Shown here piece by piece: positions 7,018 through 15,557 of a DNA stretch of 21,311 bases. The translations under genes and the position numbers were made by a program. How positions within the stretch are numbered: position 1 is the stretch's first letter; every line of letters starts with the position of its first letter. This DNA comes from CALFBG01 sp045110315 (GTDB lineage Bacteria > Bacteroidota > Bacteroidia > Chitinophagales > Saprospiraceae): assembly GCA_045110315.1 (NCBI GenBank), contig JBGCFY010000005.1, forward strand, positions 1 to 21,311. Reading direction: 5' to 3'. Below the pieces are notes generated by a model that was not told where the DNA came from, made no database searches, and saw only the letters and a list, made by a program, of their open reading frames with translations.

Positions 7018-8400
7018 ATGCTAAACATTTCAGAAAATTCTATCTCAGATGTCGTGCAGCTGAAAGATTTTAGTTCTTTCAAGCTACTGAAGAAAAGTCG
7101 TGTTCGCCGATTAACACTATTGCTAATCTTAGCCTTATTGTTAGGTATTTTTTTGGCGCTATTCTTACCTTGGACGCAAAATATTCAAGCCAAAGGTTAC
7201 GTCACGACACGTTCCCCCCAACAACGACCACAAGCAATTCAGTCGGTTATTTCTGGTAAGCTGGAAAAATGGTATGTACAGGAAGGAGACTTTGTAGAAC
7301 AGGGAGATACCATTGTTTTTCTTTCGGAGGTTAAAAGTGAGTATTTTGATCCCGATCTTATTCGCAGAACGTCGGAACAAGTAGACGCTAAATCTCAAAG
7401 TATTCAAGCGTACGAAGATAAAGTTGGTGCTCTGAAAAAGCAGTATGAAGCTCTCGAAGAAAGCTTGACGCTAAAACGTGCTCAGATTAGAAACAAGATT
7501 ATACAAGGGCGAAATAAGATTAGCATTGATAGTATGGACTTAGTCGCTCATCGGACTAATTTTAAAATTGCCGAGAATCAGCTGTCGCGAACCAAAGAAC
7601 TTTATGATAAAGGATTAAAGTCGCTGACAGAATTACAAGCAAAAGAACTTAAACTACAAGCTACTCAGGCTAAAGTAACGGTGCAGGAAAATAAGTTGCT
7701 GAATCAACGAAATCAGATGCTTAACCTGAAAATTGATCTCTCCGCAGCAGAAAGGTTTTACGCCGAGAAACTGGCCAAGTCGCAATCAGATCAACAATCA
7801 GCCTTGACCGCTAAACTGGAAAGTGTTGCCGCCACCTCCAAATTGAGAAACAAACTAAGTAATTATAGCGAACGGCAACAGTTCTACCAAATTACCGCAC
7901 CACAATCAGGTTATGTAACCAAAACGATCAAGAAAGGAATTGGAGAAGTAATCAAAGAGGGCAGCGATATTGTCAGTATTATGCCTGCTACTTACGAATT
8001 GGCCGTGGAGTTATACTTAAAACCACAAGATTTACCTTTATTGAATATTGGCGATCGAGTTGGCTTGAGATTTGATGGTTGGCCAGCAATCGTCATTACA
8101 GGTTGGCCAGAATCTTCCACTGGAATTTTTATGGGAAACATTGTAGCGTTAGATCGCTTTATCGGTGAAAATGGGTATTACCGTACCCTAATTAGTCCAA
8201 GCGATAGCGATAAAGAAAAAAAATGGCCAGAACAACTTAGAGTGGGGACTGGCGTAAATGCTTTTATTCTTCTCCAAGATGTACCGATTTGGTACGAAGT
8301 CTGGCGACAGTTAAATGGTTTTCCACCTGATTTTTATCAAAAAAAGGATAATCCTAAATCTACGATCAAACGAAAAGCACCCTTAAAATCCGTAAAGTAA
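7018..8400 (+). CDS. HlyD-family membrane fusion (periplasmic adaptor) protein
   Basis: The 460-residue protein has a cytoplasmic N-terminus of about 30 residues and one TM helix (31-52). The first lipoyl half contains GKLEKWYVQEGDFVEQGD. A long coiled-coil hairpin (~105-275) follows, then the second lipoyl half (SGYVTKTIKKGIGEVIKEG) and a beta-barrel region. At the hairpin tip, R191-x3-L195-x6-S202 matches the RLS motif with which adaptors dock onto TolC proteins. This supports a complex with the outer membrane protein encoded two genes downstream. The ATG lies 9 bases after the ABC gene stop, and the next gene follows after 1 base, so translation is probably coupled. The C-terminus ends in a Lys-rich tail. 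No missing element was noticed. Confidence 0.92.
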   Translation: MLNISENSISDVVQLKDFSSFKLLKKSRVRRLTLLLILALLLGIFLALFLPWTQNIQAKGYVTTRSPQQRPQAIQSVISGKLEKWYVQEGDFVEQGDTIVFLSEVKSEYFDPDLIRRTSEQVDAKSQSIQAYEDKVGALKKQYEALEESLTLKRAQIRNKIIQGRNKISIDSMDLVAHRTNFKIAENQLSRTKELYDKGLKSLTELQAKELKLQATQAKVTVQENKLLNQRNQMLNLKIDLSAAERFYAEKLAKSQSDQQSALTAKLESVAATSKLRNKLSNYSERQQFYQITAPQSGYVTKTIKKGIGEVIKEGSDIVSIMPATYELAVELYLKPQDLPLLNIGDRVGLRFDGWPAIVITGWPESSTGIFMGNIVALDRFIGENGYYRTLISPSDSDKEKKWPEQLRVGTGVNAFILLQDVPIWYEVWRQLNGFPPDFYQKKDNPKSTIKRKAPLKSVK

Positions 8401-8401
8401 A

Positions 8402-8788
8402 ATGAAATTTTATTCTCGAAAACTCATCAAACCAGGAGATTTAAACGCCAGAAATACACTTTTTGGCGGTGCCTTACTACGCTGGATAGACGAAGAAGCA
8501 GGCATCTACGCCATGACCAAACTGAGCTCTAAGCACGTTGTTACTAAGTTTATTTCAGAGATTAATTTTGTTAGTTCCGCAGCGCAAGGAGATGTCATCG
8601 AAATTGGATTGGGTTTCAACGCCGTTGGGCGAACGTCCATTAGTTTTTCTTGTGAAGTACGAAACTTATTTACCAAACAAAGCATCATCAAAATCGATAA
8701 CATCGTTTTTGTACACGTCGATGAACAGGGTAAGCCGCAAGCTCACGGAAAAGATATAAACACTATTCAACAGCCTTCTAATCGCTAA
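8402..8788 (+). CDS. Hotdog-fold acyl-CoA thioesterase-like protein
   Basis: The 128-residue protein has the length and motifs of a YciA/acyl-CoA hydrolase subunit. LFGGALLRWIDEEAG lies at residues 20-34, with Asp30 at the expected catalytic position at the start of the hot-dog helix. Later strands include FISEINFVSSA, GRTSISFSCEV and DNIVFVHVDE. The family hydrolyses acyl-CoA thioesters as cytoplasmic oligomers. No signal peptide is seen. The gene begins one base after the HlyD-family gene stop and ends three bases before the TolC-family gene, so it is embedded in the export operon. That placement is unusual and suggests a link to the exported compound, for example an acyl-derived molecule, or to membrane lipid supply. 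The link is inference; the fold call is firm. Confidence 0.88.
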   Translation: MKFYSRKLIKPGDLNARNTLFGGALLRWIDEEAGIYAMTKLSSKHVVTKFISEINFVSSAAQGDVIEIGLGFNAVGRTSISFSCEVRNLFTKQSIIKIDNIVFVHVDEQGKPQAHGKDINTIQQPSNR

Positions 8789-8791
8789 TGT

Positions 8792-10198
8792 ATGCAGAAT
8801 CATAAGATCGCTTATCTTACGCTGATTTGGACCTTGTTGGCGGTAGTCGTCAATGCGCAACCGGACACGACCATTTTGACTTATCAATCCTATCTAGATA
8901 ATGTCTTGGCTTATCATCCCATCGCGAAGCAAGCCCAACTAAAAATTCAGGGTGGGGAAGTAGCTCAATTAGCCGCGCGTGGAGGACTAGACCCAGCCTT
9001 AAGCGCTGATTTCCAGCAAAAAGCTTTTGATAGTAAATTGTACTATCGCCATCTGCAAGCACAGATTAAGATTCCAACTCGTTTAGGAATTGACTTTGTC
9101 GGTGGTTATGAAAATACTACTGGGGTTTTTTTGAATCCTGAAAATAATACCGATCGCCTAGGTTTATGGAATCTCGGCGTAGAAGTGAATTTATTGCAAG
9201 GCTTGTTTGTGAACGAACGACGCATCGCCTTGGAACAAGCTACCGTTTTTCAACAACTTGCGGCAAATGAACAACAAATTCTACTGAATGAACTGCTTTA
9301 TAGTGCTTCTTACGTTTATTTTGAATGGCAAAAATATTACTATTTCGAAAGTGTAATCCTCGAAAATATTCAGTTAGCAAGCACCTATTTTGATAATACG
9401 AAACAGGCTTACCTAGGAGGAGAAAAAACGGCGATGGACACTTTAGAAGCATTCATCATGCTGCAAGATGCAAGTAATCTATTGCAGTACAATCTTAGCT
9501 CCTTGATTAAATCTAGACAGAAAGTTGAAAATTTTTTGTGGTTTGAGGAACTTCCCGTAGCCCTAAAATTCGATACTCGACCAGAAGATTACTTACAACA
9601 AAGTTTAGCAATAGGAGAAATTGAGAATATACAAACCCTGTTAGCAAGCCATCCAATGCTTTTAGAAAAACGCAATAAAAGAAATTATTTTGAAATTGCT
9701 CAAAAGCTAAAACGAGAAAAACTCAAGCCTAAACTCAAAGCAAAATACAATCCATTGCTAGCGACGACGGAGAATAGCCTTGCACCAAATTATTCGGTGG
9801 CAGATTACAAATGGGGGATTAACTTTTCTATGCCCTTGTGGTTTCGAAAAGAACGCGCGGGGGTTCAAGAAGGCGAAATTAAACTACAGGATATTGCTTT
9901 AGATATTGAAAATAAAACCAACGAGCTGCAAAATAAAATAGAAGCTAGCCTCGCTCAACAAGGAGTATTGCAAACACAAGTGAATCTGATGGAGCAAAAC
10001 GTAGAAGGCTACAAACTGCTTTTGGATGGTGAAAATGAAAAATTCCGATTCGGAGAAAGTTCTGTCTTTTTACTCAATAAGCGGCAAGAAAAGTACATCA
10101 ACGGTCAGTTGAAATTAATTGAAATTCAAATCAAACAGAAACAAGAAATCTTAAATTACCTCTACTATACCAACGAAATTTTAGACCGAGTCAACTAA
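8792..10198 (+). CDS. TolC-family outer membrane efflux protein
   Basis: The 468-residue protein begins with a signal peptide (hydrophobic residues ~7-21, likely cleavage near VNAQ). A TolC-type start follows (LTYQSYLDNVLAYHPIAKQA). Long helical segments recur in both halves, with a duplicated pattern: LLNELLYSASYVYFEWQKYY in the first, IEASLAQQGVLQTQVNLMEQ in the second. GESSVFLLNKRQEKYI near the C-terminus is the usual TolC repeat end. Its role is the outer membrane channel and periplasmic tunnel that docks with the HlyD-type adaptor of the same operon. The start is 3 bases after the thioesterase gene. The gene is last in the operon, and a hairpin with a T-run lies about 115 bases downstream. 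Length is typical of Bacteroidota TolC relatives. Confidence 0.9.
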   Translation: MQNHKIAYLTLIWTLLAVVVNAQPDTTILTYQSYLDNVLAYHPIAKQAQLKIQGGEVAQLAARGGLDPALSADFQQKAFDSKLYYRHLQAQIKIPTRLGIDFVGGYENTTGVFLNPENNTDRLGLWNLGVEVNLLQGLFVNERRIALEQATVFQQLAANEQQILLNELLYSASYVYFEWQKYYYFESVILENIQLASTYFDNTKQAYLGGEKTAMDTLEAFIMLQDASNLLQYNLSSLIKSRQKVENFLWFEELPVALKFDTRPEDYLQQSLAIGEIENIQTLLASHPMLLEKRNKRNYFEIAQKLKREKLKPKLKAKYNPLLATTENSLAPNYSVADYKWGINFSMPLWFRKERAGVQEGEIKLQDIALDIENKTNELQNKIEASLAQQGVLQTQVNLMEQNVEGYKLLLDGENEKFRFGESSVFLLNKRQEKYINGQLKLIEIQIKQKQEILNYLYYTNEILDRVN

Positions 10199-10313
10199 CA
10201 TCCACGCGCAGTTTCTCAAAATGATCTTTGCTTCCAATCAATGGCTTTATCCGTTCTGGATAAAACAGAAACTTCTATGCTACCAACGAACACGGACAGG
10301 GAAAACCCTTAGC

Positions 10314-10337
10314 AAACAGGTAATTATACCTGTTTTT
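10314..10337 (+). terminator. Rho-independent terminator-like hairpin after the export operon
   Basis: AAACAGGTA (10314-10322) and TACCTGTTT (10327-10335) form a perfect 9-bp stem with the loop ATTA, followed by a T5 run (10333-10337). It lies 115 bases after the TolC-family stop. It probably ends the four-gene operon, although the stem is A/T-rich and the T-run short. Confidence 0.6.
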
Positions 10338-10545
10338 AAACTAAGGTAATTGTACGGTATCAAACAAAACTCCTATGTAGTACTTTTATGATCATAATGA
10401 TTGGTAATTGAGTTTCCAATTTATGGTCAACAGAAAAAACAATCATCATTACACACCAAGACTTACAACCTCAAAGCTTCGCAAAGTATGCGATGATAAT
10501 CAGTGAGCACTTTACATCCTCGAAAACTAAGATTTTACAGCTAAC

Positions 10546-10635
10546 AGGAGTTCTCAAGAGCCCTGTATAACCCCACTAAACAAAGTTCTGAAAAAAGAAC
10601 TAAATTTTTAAACTCAATGAATGAGGAGAACTCCT
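10546..10635 (+). ncRNA. Structured untranslated segment upstream of a strong terminator (candidate RNA)
   Basis: AGGAGTTCTC (10546-10555) is complementary to GAGAACTCCT (10626-10635). Between them AGTTCT (10584-10589) pairs with AGAACT (10596-10601). ACAGG (10544-10548) can alternatively pair with CCTGT (10562-10566). The set sits just before the terminator at 10660-10696 and outside any open frame. It could be a small RNA or the structured tail of the operon transcript. No promoter box was located, so the call is tentative. Confidence 0.3.
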
Positions 10636-10659
10636 TTTTCATTTTCTAAACGCTAATTG

Positions 10660-10696
10660 AAGTTTGTGGTCGCAGTCAGACCACAAACTTTTTTTT
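10660..10696 (+). terminator. Strong rho-independent terminator
   Basis: AAGTTTGTGGTC (10660-10671) and GACCACAAACTT (10679-10690) form a perfect 12-bp stem with a 7-base loop. A T8 run (10689-10696) follows. This is a textbook intrinsic terminator for plus-strand transcription. Since no gene precedes it for 460 bases, it either backs up the operon terminator or ends an independent transcript. Confidence 0.85.
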
Positions 10697-11054
10697 ATGT
10701 AGTGCTTTACTTATCTTTAATCGTTATCGTGTTTTCTTATTTCTAAATACAGCTTATTACCTGCCACCGAAATGGAACCAAAAAGGAGGAGCAGTAGTAG
10801 CTTCCAAAGCTTTCCTTAAAGTAACTGCCAAGGGTTTATTTTAAAGCGAGTAGAAAAAAATAAAACTAATTTTGCTTTTTTTGCGTTGGTGCAAAAGAAG
10901 GTTGAAATATTACTTCGGTGGGCTATTGTGGACTTGCGAGCAAGATTTCTTTTTATTTTACAAAAAAGAGCTTTAACTTGGGGTAGTTGATACCGCATAA
11001 AACCATTTCAATAATCTTCTAAAAAGATATTCCATCTAAATCAAAAAGAATAGC

Positions 11055-11876
11055 ATGAACCGTGCGGAATTGAAAGACCGAGAACTTATTCAACAAGCTT
11101 TACAAGAAAGATCTAAAAATGTATATTGGGACTGCATTTTTGCATTGCGTAAGCGAAAAACCAGTCGTATTTATGCGTTGAGTTTAGAGTTGTTGGAAAG
11201 TAAGCAAGCGGGAGCAGAGAAATTGGCGATCAATATTTTGGCACAACTAGGAACGGATCAATTTCGCAAACAGAAGAAAGTGAAAGCTTTATTCTTGCGA
11301 CTTTTAATGCAACCTCAGCGAAATAAATTAATCAGTACCATATTACTCGCGCTCGGTCATAATAACGATCATTTTTCTCGCAAAACGGTTAAAAAAATTG
11401 CCACTTTTCGTAAAAATAAGAAAAAGAAGATTCGCTACGCAGTGAGTTTCGCACTACTAGGCGTAGAAAATCCAAAAGCTGTTGATACATTAATTTACCT
11501 ATCTAAAGATAAGTGTAAATTCATTCGAGATTGGTCCGTTTTTGGTTTAGCCAATGTACTCGCGGTAGATTCCAAAAAACTACGCAAAGCCTTGTGGGCA
11601 AGCGTGTACGATAAAGACAAAACTATTCGCTTAGAAGCAATCTTAGGCTTGGCCAGTAGAAAGGATCAAAAGATTATCGAGGTCATTCATCAAGAAATTG
11701 AGCAGGGAGATTTTGGCATACTTCTTTTTGATGCTATTCAAGAAATTGGCAATTTAAAAACACTAGCTAAATTGAATCAACTTAAGAAACATCACCGTGC
11801 AGGTCACAAGGTAACTCTGGCTTGGCAAATTGCACTAGAGGATTGTATCGTTAAACTGAAAAGTAAGTTTAATTAA
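11055..11876 (+). CDS. HEAT-repeat protein
   Basis: The 273-residue, strongly basic protein is made of repeated helix pairs of about 30 residues. Examples are AINILAQLG, ISTILLALGHNN, IRYAVSFALLGVENPKAVDTLIYL, IRDWSVFGLANV and IRLEAILGLASRKDQKIIEVI. These match HEAT/PBS-lyase-like repeats, where a conserved Ala/Gly/Leu pattern packs helices into a solenoid. Such proteins bind other proteins or nucleic acids; no catalytic residues are visible. There is no signal peptide or TM segment, so it is likely cytoplasmic. The many Lys residues (for example RKNKKKKIR) could favour a nucleic acid or an acidic partner. The esterase gene follows 34 bases downstream, so the two may be cotranscribed. Confidence 0.8.
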   Translation: MNRAELKDRELIQQALQERSKNVYWDCIFALRKRKTSRIYALSLELLESKQAGAEKLAINILAQLGTDQFRKQKKVKALFLRLLMQPQRNKLISTILLALGHNNDHFSRKTVKKIATFRKNKKKKIRYAVSFALLGVENPKAVDTLIYLSKDKCKFIRDWSVFGLANVLAVDSKKLRKALWASVYDKDKTIRLEAILGLASRKDQKIIEVIHQEIEQGDFGILLFDAIQEIGNLKTLAKLNQLKKHHRAGHKVTLAWQIALEDCIVKLKSKFN

Positions 11877-11910
11877 TCCAAATATTTATCTCACCTCACA
11901 AGCTTGAAAT

Positions 11911-12813
11911 ATGCAATGGCTCAAACGAATTATGATACTACTCACCATTTTGAGTTTGTTGCTTGTAGGCTACGCAGGATATAAAATCTATCAAAAAATT
12001 CAAGGAAAAAAAGCACATGCCGCTTGGGTAGCAACTTTAGAAGATACTGCTTCCAACAATGTACAAATTCTTAAAGATACGATCGAGGTTCCATATTTGG
12101 GAGAAAAAAGAACATTGGGTATTTATCTCCCAGCTAATTATTCGAAAGATACTATCTCGTATCCCGTGTTGTATTTCTTGGATGGTCAATCTTTATATAG
12201 CGACAAAATTTTAAAAGGTAAAGAATGGCAAGTAGATGAATTACTAGATAGTTTAGGCAATGTCGGTGGTGCTCAGGCAATTGTCGTCGGGATTTACAGT
12301 AGTGGTAGCGGAGATCGCTCAACGGAATATAAGCCTTTTTTGTCACCACATCTTCCAGAAGAGCAAAAAGTAACGGGAGCCGCACACGCAGCTTGGATAG
12401 CAACAGGTTTGAAAGCTTGGGTGGATCAACATTATCGGACGCTACCCGGAGCAGCCACTACGGTCATTGGTGGTTCTTCTTTAGGTGGTCTAATGGCTTA
12501 TTATATGCTAATGACTTTTCCAGACGTTTATGGGAATGCACTTGTTTTTTCACCTTCTTTTTGGGTAAATGAAAAGGTGTTTACCTTGGATCAGCAAGTC
12601 AATGATTTATCGGACAAACGTATTTACATGGTGGCAGGTGCCCTAGAAAAACCCATCGTCGAAAATGCGGAAAAAATGTATAAGCGACTACTCAACCGAG
12701 GAATGAAGAAAACAAACTTACGCTTAGATATCGAACCGAATGAAGGACATTGGCATCCAACTTGGCGCAAAGGATTTAAAAATGCTTTTCCTTGGATTTT
12801 AGGGGAAGAGTAG
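11911..12813 (+). CDS. Membrane-anchored alpha/beta-hydrolase, esterase D type
   Basis: The 300-residue protein begins with a TM or uncleaved signal helix (7-23), followed by a hydrolase domain of the putative esterase family (IroE/esterase D-like). Recognisable elements are YPVLYFLDGQSLY (84-96), GIYSSGSGDRSTEY, the nucleophile elbow G188-S-S190-L-G192, and NEGHWHPTWR near the C-terminus, which supplies the catalytic His (His280 likely). An acidic residue after VAGALEKP is a candidate third member. The enzyme should hydrolyse ester bonds on the periplasmic side; the substrate cannot be read from sequence. It follows the HEAT-repeat gene by 34 bases and precedes the DUF4291 gene by 38 bases. 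Size and motif order are normal for the family. Confidence 0.88.
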   Translation: MQWLKRIMILLTILSLLLVGYAGYKIYQKIQGKKAHAAWVATLEDTASNNVQILKDTIEVPYLGEKRTLGIYLPANYSKDTISYPVLYFLDGQSLYSDKILKGKEWQVDELLDSLGNVGGAQAIVVGIYSSGSGDRSTEYKPFLSPHLPEEQKVTGAAHAAWIATGLKAWVDQHYRTLPGAATTVIGGSSLGGLMAYYMLMTFPDVYGNALVFSPSFWVNEKVFTLDQQVNDLSDKRIYMVAGALEKPIVENAEKMYKRLLNRGMKKTNLRLDIEPNEGHWHPTWRKGFKNAFPWILGEE

Positions 12814-12851
12814 TGTTCTCTTTTTTTTGCGTACTAAAATGATACTTACAA

Positions 12852-13496
12852 ATGAATTTTTTAAAAACAATTCCTTACCTCGAATACGAACACGATTTAC
12901 CCCAAACGGGGAAGGTGATTCTCGCTCAGACCAAAGGCGAAACGATGTATGTATACCAAGCCTTTAATCCTCAAATCGCAAACTACGCAGTAGCGCATCA
13001 GCGATTTGGAGGAACAGCTTATAGCTTTGCGCGAATGTCGTGGATCAAGCCTAATTTTTTGTGGATGATGTACCGAGCAGGTTGGGCAAGTAAACCCAAT
13101 CAAGAACGAATTCTTGCCTTAGAAATACCGCAACAAGCTTTCTTTGATTTGCTGCGGGCAGGTGTTTTTAGTAGTTTTAAAGCAGAAGAATATACCGATC
13201 ATGCGACTTGGAAAACCGCATTGGCAAATAGTGAAGTACGTCTTCAATGGGACCCAGACCATAATCCGTTAGGGGAGAAACTGGATAGAAGAGCCATCCA
13301 AATTGGTATGAAAGGAGCAACGTTACAAGAGTTTAACGAAGCTTATCTTCAATCCGTTACAGATATTACTGATTTTGTAAAAACACAAGCACAGCATTTG
13401 AAAGATCAAGAAAAACTACAAGTGATCGCAGAAACGGTCTTAGATTTACCCTTGGATTTACAAAAGCAATTAGGCATTTTAAGTACCTTTGCTTAG
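12852..13496 (+). CDS. DUF4291 family protein
   Basis: The 214-residue protein matches DUF4291 throughout. Early it has MYVYQAFNPQIANYAV. The hallmark RMSWIKPNFLWMMYRAGW lies at 61-78, followed by QERILALEI. A later VRLQWDPDHNP and RRAIQIGMKG (near residues 129-155) are typical, and a final helix contains ITDFVKTQ. The biochemical function of the family is unknown. Conserved Arg, Trp and Asp residues suggest a ligand-binding or enzymatic pocket. No signal peptide is present, so it is cytoplasmic. The gene lies 38 bases after the esterase gene and is followed by a hairpin at 13537-13560. Members occur singly in many bacteria and fungi, so the context adds little about function. Confidence 0.92.
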   Translation: MNFLKTIPYLEYEHDLPQTGKVILAQTKGETMYVYQAFNPQIANYAVAHQRFGGTAYSFARMSWIKPNFLWMMYRAGWASKPNQERILALEIPQQAFFDLLRAGVFSSFKAEEYTDHATWKTALANSEVRLQWDPDHNPLGEKLDRRAIQIGMKGATLQEFNEAYLQSVTDITDFVKTQAQHLKDQEKLQVIAETVLDLPLDLQKQLGILSTFA

Positions 13497-13536
13497 GAAG
13501 GCTTTGAGTAACGAAGAGACTGCTCAAAAGATGATG

Positions 13537-13560
13537 CAAGTTAATAAGTGAATTAACTTG
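13537..13560 (+). terminator. Hairpin between DUF4291 and DUF6157 genes
   Basis: CAAGTTAAT (13537-13545) and ATTAACTTG (13552-13560) form a perfect 9-bp stem with a 6-base loop, 41 bases after the DUF4291 stop. The next T-rich stretch (CTTTTT) lies about 15 bases further on, so it may terminate weakly or be a regulatory palindrome for the next gene. Confidence 0.4.
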
Positions 13561-13595
13561 TCTTAGTACTTAGCTTTTTAAAAATATTTTAAAAA

Positions 13596-14009
13596 ATGAA
13601 ACATTCTACCAATTACTTTAATACCTTAATCGAAATTGCCGAAGATTGTCCGGCGAGCCAAGCAGAAGTTCCACCTTTAAAAGGAGATAAAAAATCAGTG
13701 GCTAATCTACAATTTGAAATGCTGATTGAGAATCCTTATCGCTATACTTCCGACGAAGTTTTTTTTGCGGTACACGCGCAACGAAAGGAAATTGCTAAAA
13801 ATGACTTCGAAGCAGAAAAGGCTCTTTTCTTCTCGAAAGGTCAACCTTGTTTTCGAGCGTCGCCTTTGACGAAACGTTATGGTTGGGGCGTGCATAGCAA
13901 CGTGGAGGGAAAGGTCGCGCTTCATGGTATGGACGCGGAGACTTACACCAATTTAGTAGAAGACGAAACGGTAAGCAAGAAAAAAGCCATGCGTTCAAAA
14001 CGAAAATAG
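13596..14009 (+). CDS. DUF6157 family protein
   Basis: The 137-residue protein follows the DUF6157 pattern closely: TNYFNTLIEIAEDCP at the start, then AEVPPLKGDKKSVANLQFE and NPYRYTSDEV. The most conserved block is CFRASPLTKRYGWGVHS (85-101), followed by GKVALHGM. The family is small, cytoplasmic and of unknown function. Cys18 and Cys85 are candidate functional residues but this is a guess. The tail (KKKAMRSKRK) is very basic. The gene is 99 bases after the DUF4291 gene with a hairpin between, so it may have its own promoter. It converges on the transporter gene, whose stop is only 36 bases away on the other strand. No intrinsic terminator was seen in that short space. Confidence 0.92.
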   Translation: MKHSTNYFNTLIEIAEDCPASQAEVPPLKGDKKSVANLQFEMLIENPYRYTSDEVFFAVHAQRKEIAKNDFEAEKALFFSKGQPCFRASPLTKRYGWGVHSNVEGKVALHGMDAETYTNLVEDETVSKKKAMRSKRK

Positions 14010-14045
14010 AATCAACTTTTCTTTAGTGCTTAACGCAAAAACTGT

Positions 14046-15491
14046 TTAAAAGATATTAGGAATAACATAAGCACTAAACAAAATCAGAATCAAAACGGAG
14101 ATAATGTTTAACCAGATACCCGCTTTCGCCATTTCGTGTACCTTGATGTAACCACTCGCAAACACGATTGCATTCGGAGGCGTCGCCATTGGCAACATGA
14201 AGGCACAACTGGAAGCCATGGTGACGGGAATTAAGAGTAACAGCATTTCCGTATCTAATCCCAGTGCGATTCCGGCTACGACCGGCGCAAAAATAGAAAT
14301 CAAGGCTACGTTGCTCATCAACTCCGTCATAAACAGCATTACTAAAATGAGTAGTGCCCCAATTACAAAACTATCCAAGCCTTCATTCGCAGAGACGATG
14401 GTACCAATGTAATCAATAACGCCTGCTTCGGATAAGCCTTTGGCTAAAGCCAAACCACCACCAAAAAGAATTAAAATCCCCCAAGGCAGCTTCACGGTAT
14501 CTTCCCAGCGCAAGGTAAATTCTCCCCGATTGAAATTAAAAGGAATCGTAAAAAAAGCAAAAGCAGCTAATACACTAATACCGGCATCAGAGAGTTTGAG
14601 AAAAGGAAGCAATTCATTCAAGTAAACCCTCGTCACCCACAAGAAAATTGTAATCAGAAAAATAATCAAAACGCGCCATTCCGCAGCTTTGATCGGTCCC
14701 AACTTGGCAAGTTCTTCCGCAATAATATTTCTTGACTGATGTAGTTGCGTTAGCTGACTCGGATAAATAAATTTGACGAGCAGGGTGTAAATGATGAAAA
14801 TCATCATGCAACTAAAAGGTAAACCTATTTTTAACCAACTCAAAAAAGAAATTTGAACTTGATATTCACTTTCCATAAAACCAACCAATACCGTATTCGG
14901 TGGCGTACCAATAATGGTGGCAATGCCACCAACGTTAGCCGCATACGCAATACCGAGCATAATGCTTAGGGCAAAATTTTTGTCCTGAGCACTAAAGCCA
15001 TCTTCATCCTGCTGAATCAAATTGATCACCGATAAGGCAATGGGCAACATGACCACCGTCGTCGCCGTGTTACTAATCCACATACTCAAAAAAGCCGTGG
15101 CTAACATAAAACCAAGAATGATTTTGTCGGGACTCGTTCCCGTGACTTGTACAATATTTAAGGCAATTCGTTTGTGTAAATTGACTTTTTCTAAGGCAAG
15201 TGCCATCACGAAACCACCAAAGAAAAGAAAAACGATGGGACTTCCATAATTTGCCGCTACGGCACTCATATCCATAATGCCCAGTAGGGGAAAAAGCGTG
15301 AGTGGGAGCAAGGCCGTTACCGAAATGGAAACCGTTTCTGTAATCCACCAAATAATCATCCAAACCGCTACTGCTATAACTTTATCTGCCGCGGGAGTAA
15401 TGAGCGTAAAAGGTAAGTTGTACAAAACAAGAAATAAAATGGGACCGAACAGTAAGGCTACTTTTTTGTACCAAGAATAATTGGTTTCCAT
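14046..15491 (-). CDS. SLC13/DASS-family sodium-coupled anion transporter
   Basis: The 481-residue inner-membrane protein has many hydrophobic spans. The first conserved Ser-Asn-Thr hairpin motif reads SNTATTVVMLP (140-150). The second reads MSNVALISIFAP (Ser393-Asn394-Val395, with Val where Thr is common). GGIATIIGTPPN (188-199) and SSCAFMLPMATPPNAIV (428-444) are also present; the latter fits the sodium:sulfate symporter family pattern exactly. Members import di- or tricarboxylates, sulfate or related anions with sodium; the exact substrate cannot be decided, though dicarboxylate is most common in this subgroup. The ATG at 15491 is followed by the expected N-terminal TM helix. The gene is the only intact gene called on the minus strand and has a TATCTTTG box about 59 bases upstream. 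The Val for Thr change may affect substrate contact. Confidence 0.92.
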   Translation of the reverse strand: METNYSWYKKVALLFGPILFLVLYNLPFTLITPAADKVIAVAVWMIIWWITETVSISVTALLPLTLFPLLGIMDMSAVAANYGSPIVFLFFGGFVMALALEKVNLHKRIALNIVQVTGTSPDKIILGFMLATAFLSMWISNTATTVVMLPIALSVINLIQQDEDGFSAQDKNFALSIMLGIAYAANVGGIATIIGTPPNTVLVGFMESEYQVQISFLSWLKIGLPFSCMMIFIIYTLLVKFIYPSQLTQLHQSRNIIAEELAKLGPIKAAEWRVLIIFLITIFLWVTRVYLNELLPFLKLSDAGISVLAAFAFFTIPFNFNRGEFTLRWEDTVKLPWGILILFGGGLALAKGLSEAGVIDYIGTIVSANEGLDSFVIGALLILVMLFMTELMSNVALISIFAPVVAGIALGLDTEMLLLLIPVTMASSCAFMLPMATPPNAIVFASGYIKVHEMAKAGIWLNIISVLILILFSAYVIPNIF

Positions 15492-15549
15492 TGTTTTAAA
15501 GGCTTAGGTGGTGAAATGATAGTCCTGACGTTATACTCAAGTACTAGCT

Positions 15550-15557
15550 CAAAGATA
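15550..15557 (-). promoter_or_regulatory. Candidate -7 promoter box for the SLC13/DASS gene
   Basis: On the minus strand TATCTTTG matches the Bacteroidota -7 consensus TAnnTTTG exactly, about 59 bases before the ATG. No clear TTTG was seen 19-21 bases further upstream, so only half of the promoter signature is supported. Confidence 0.45.

Larger units (their letters stand above)
10199..11054. other. 856-base gap with two terminator hairpins and a structured segment
   Basis: The gap contains a terminator-like palindrome at 10314-10337, a set of nested complementary segments at 10544-10635, and a strong intrinsic terminator at 10660-10696. No convincing gene was found. A minus-strand frame at 10816-10998 (60 residues, Lys/Phe-rich) and a short plus frame at 10220-10348 have no family resemblance. 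The stretch 10700-11054 shows no promoter box matching the consensus exactly. Confidence 0.5.

Noticed and set aside
10220..10348. 42-residue plus-strand ATG frame after the TolC-family gene
   Set aside because: Its end overlaps the terminator hairpin and no family is recognised.
10701..10842. Plus-strand frame without ATG (includes WNQKGGAVVASKAFLKVTAKG)
   Set aside because: It runs out of the terminator sequence with no start codon, so there is no support for a real gene.
10816..10998. 60-residue minus-strand frame
   Set aside because: Lys/Phe-rich composition without domain pattern, and no promoter or context; treated as chance.
13707..13998. Minus-strand frames opposite the DUF6157 gene
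   Set aside because: They are shadows of a well-supported DUF6157 gene on the plus strand.
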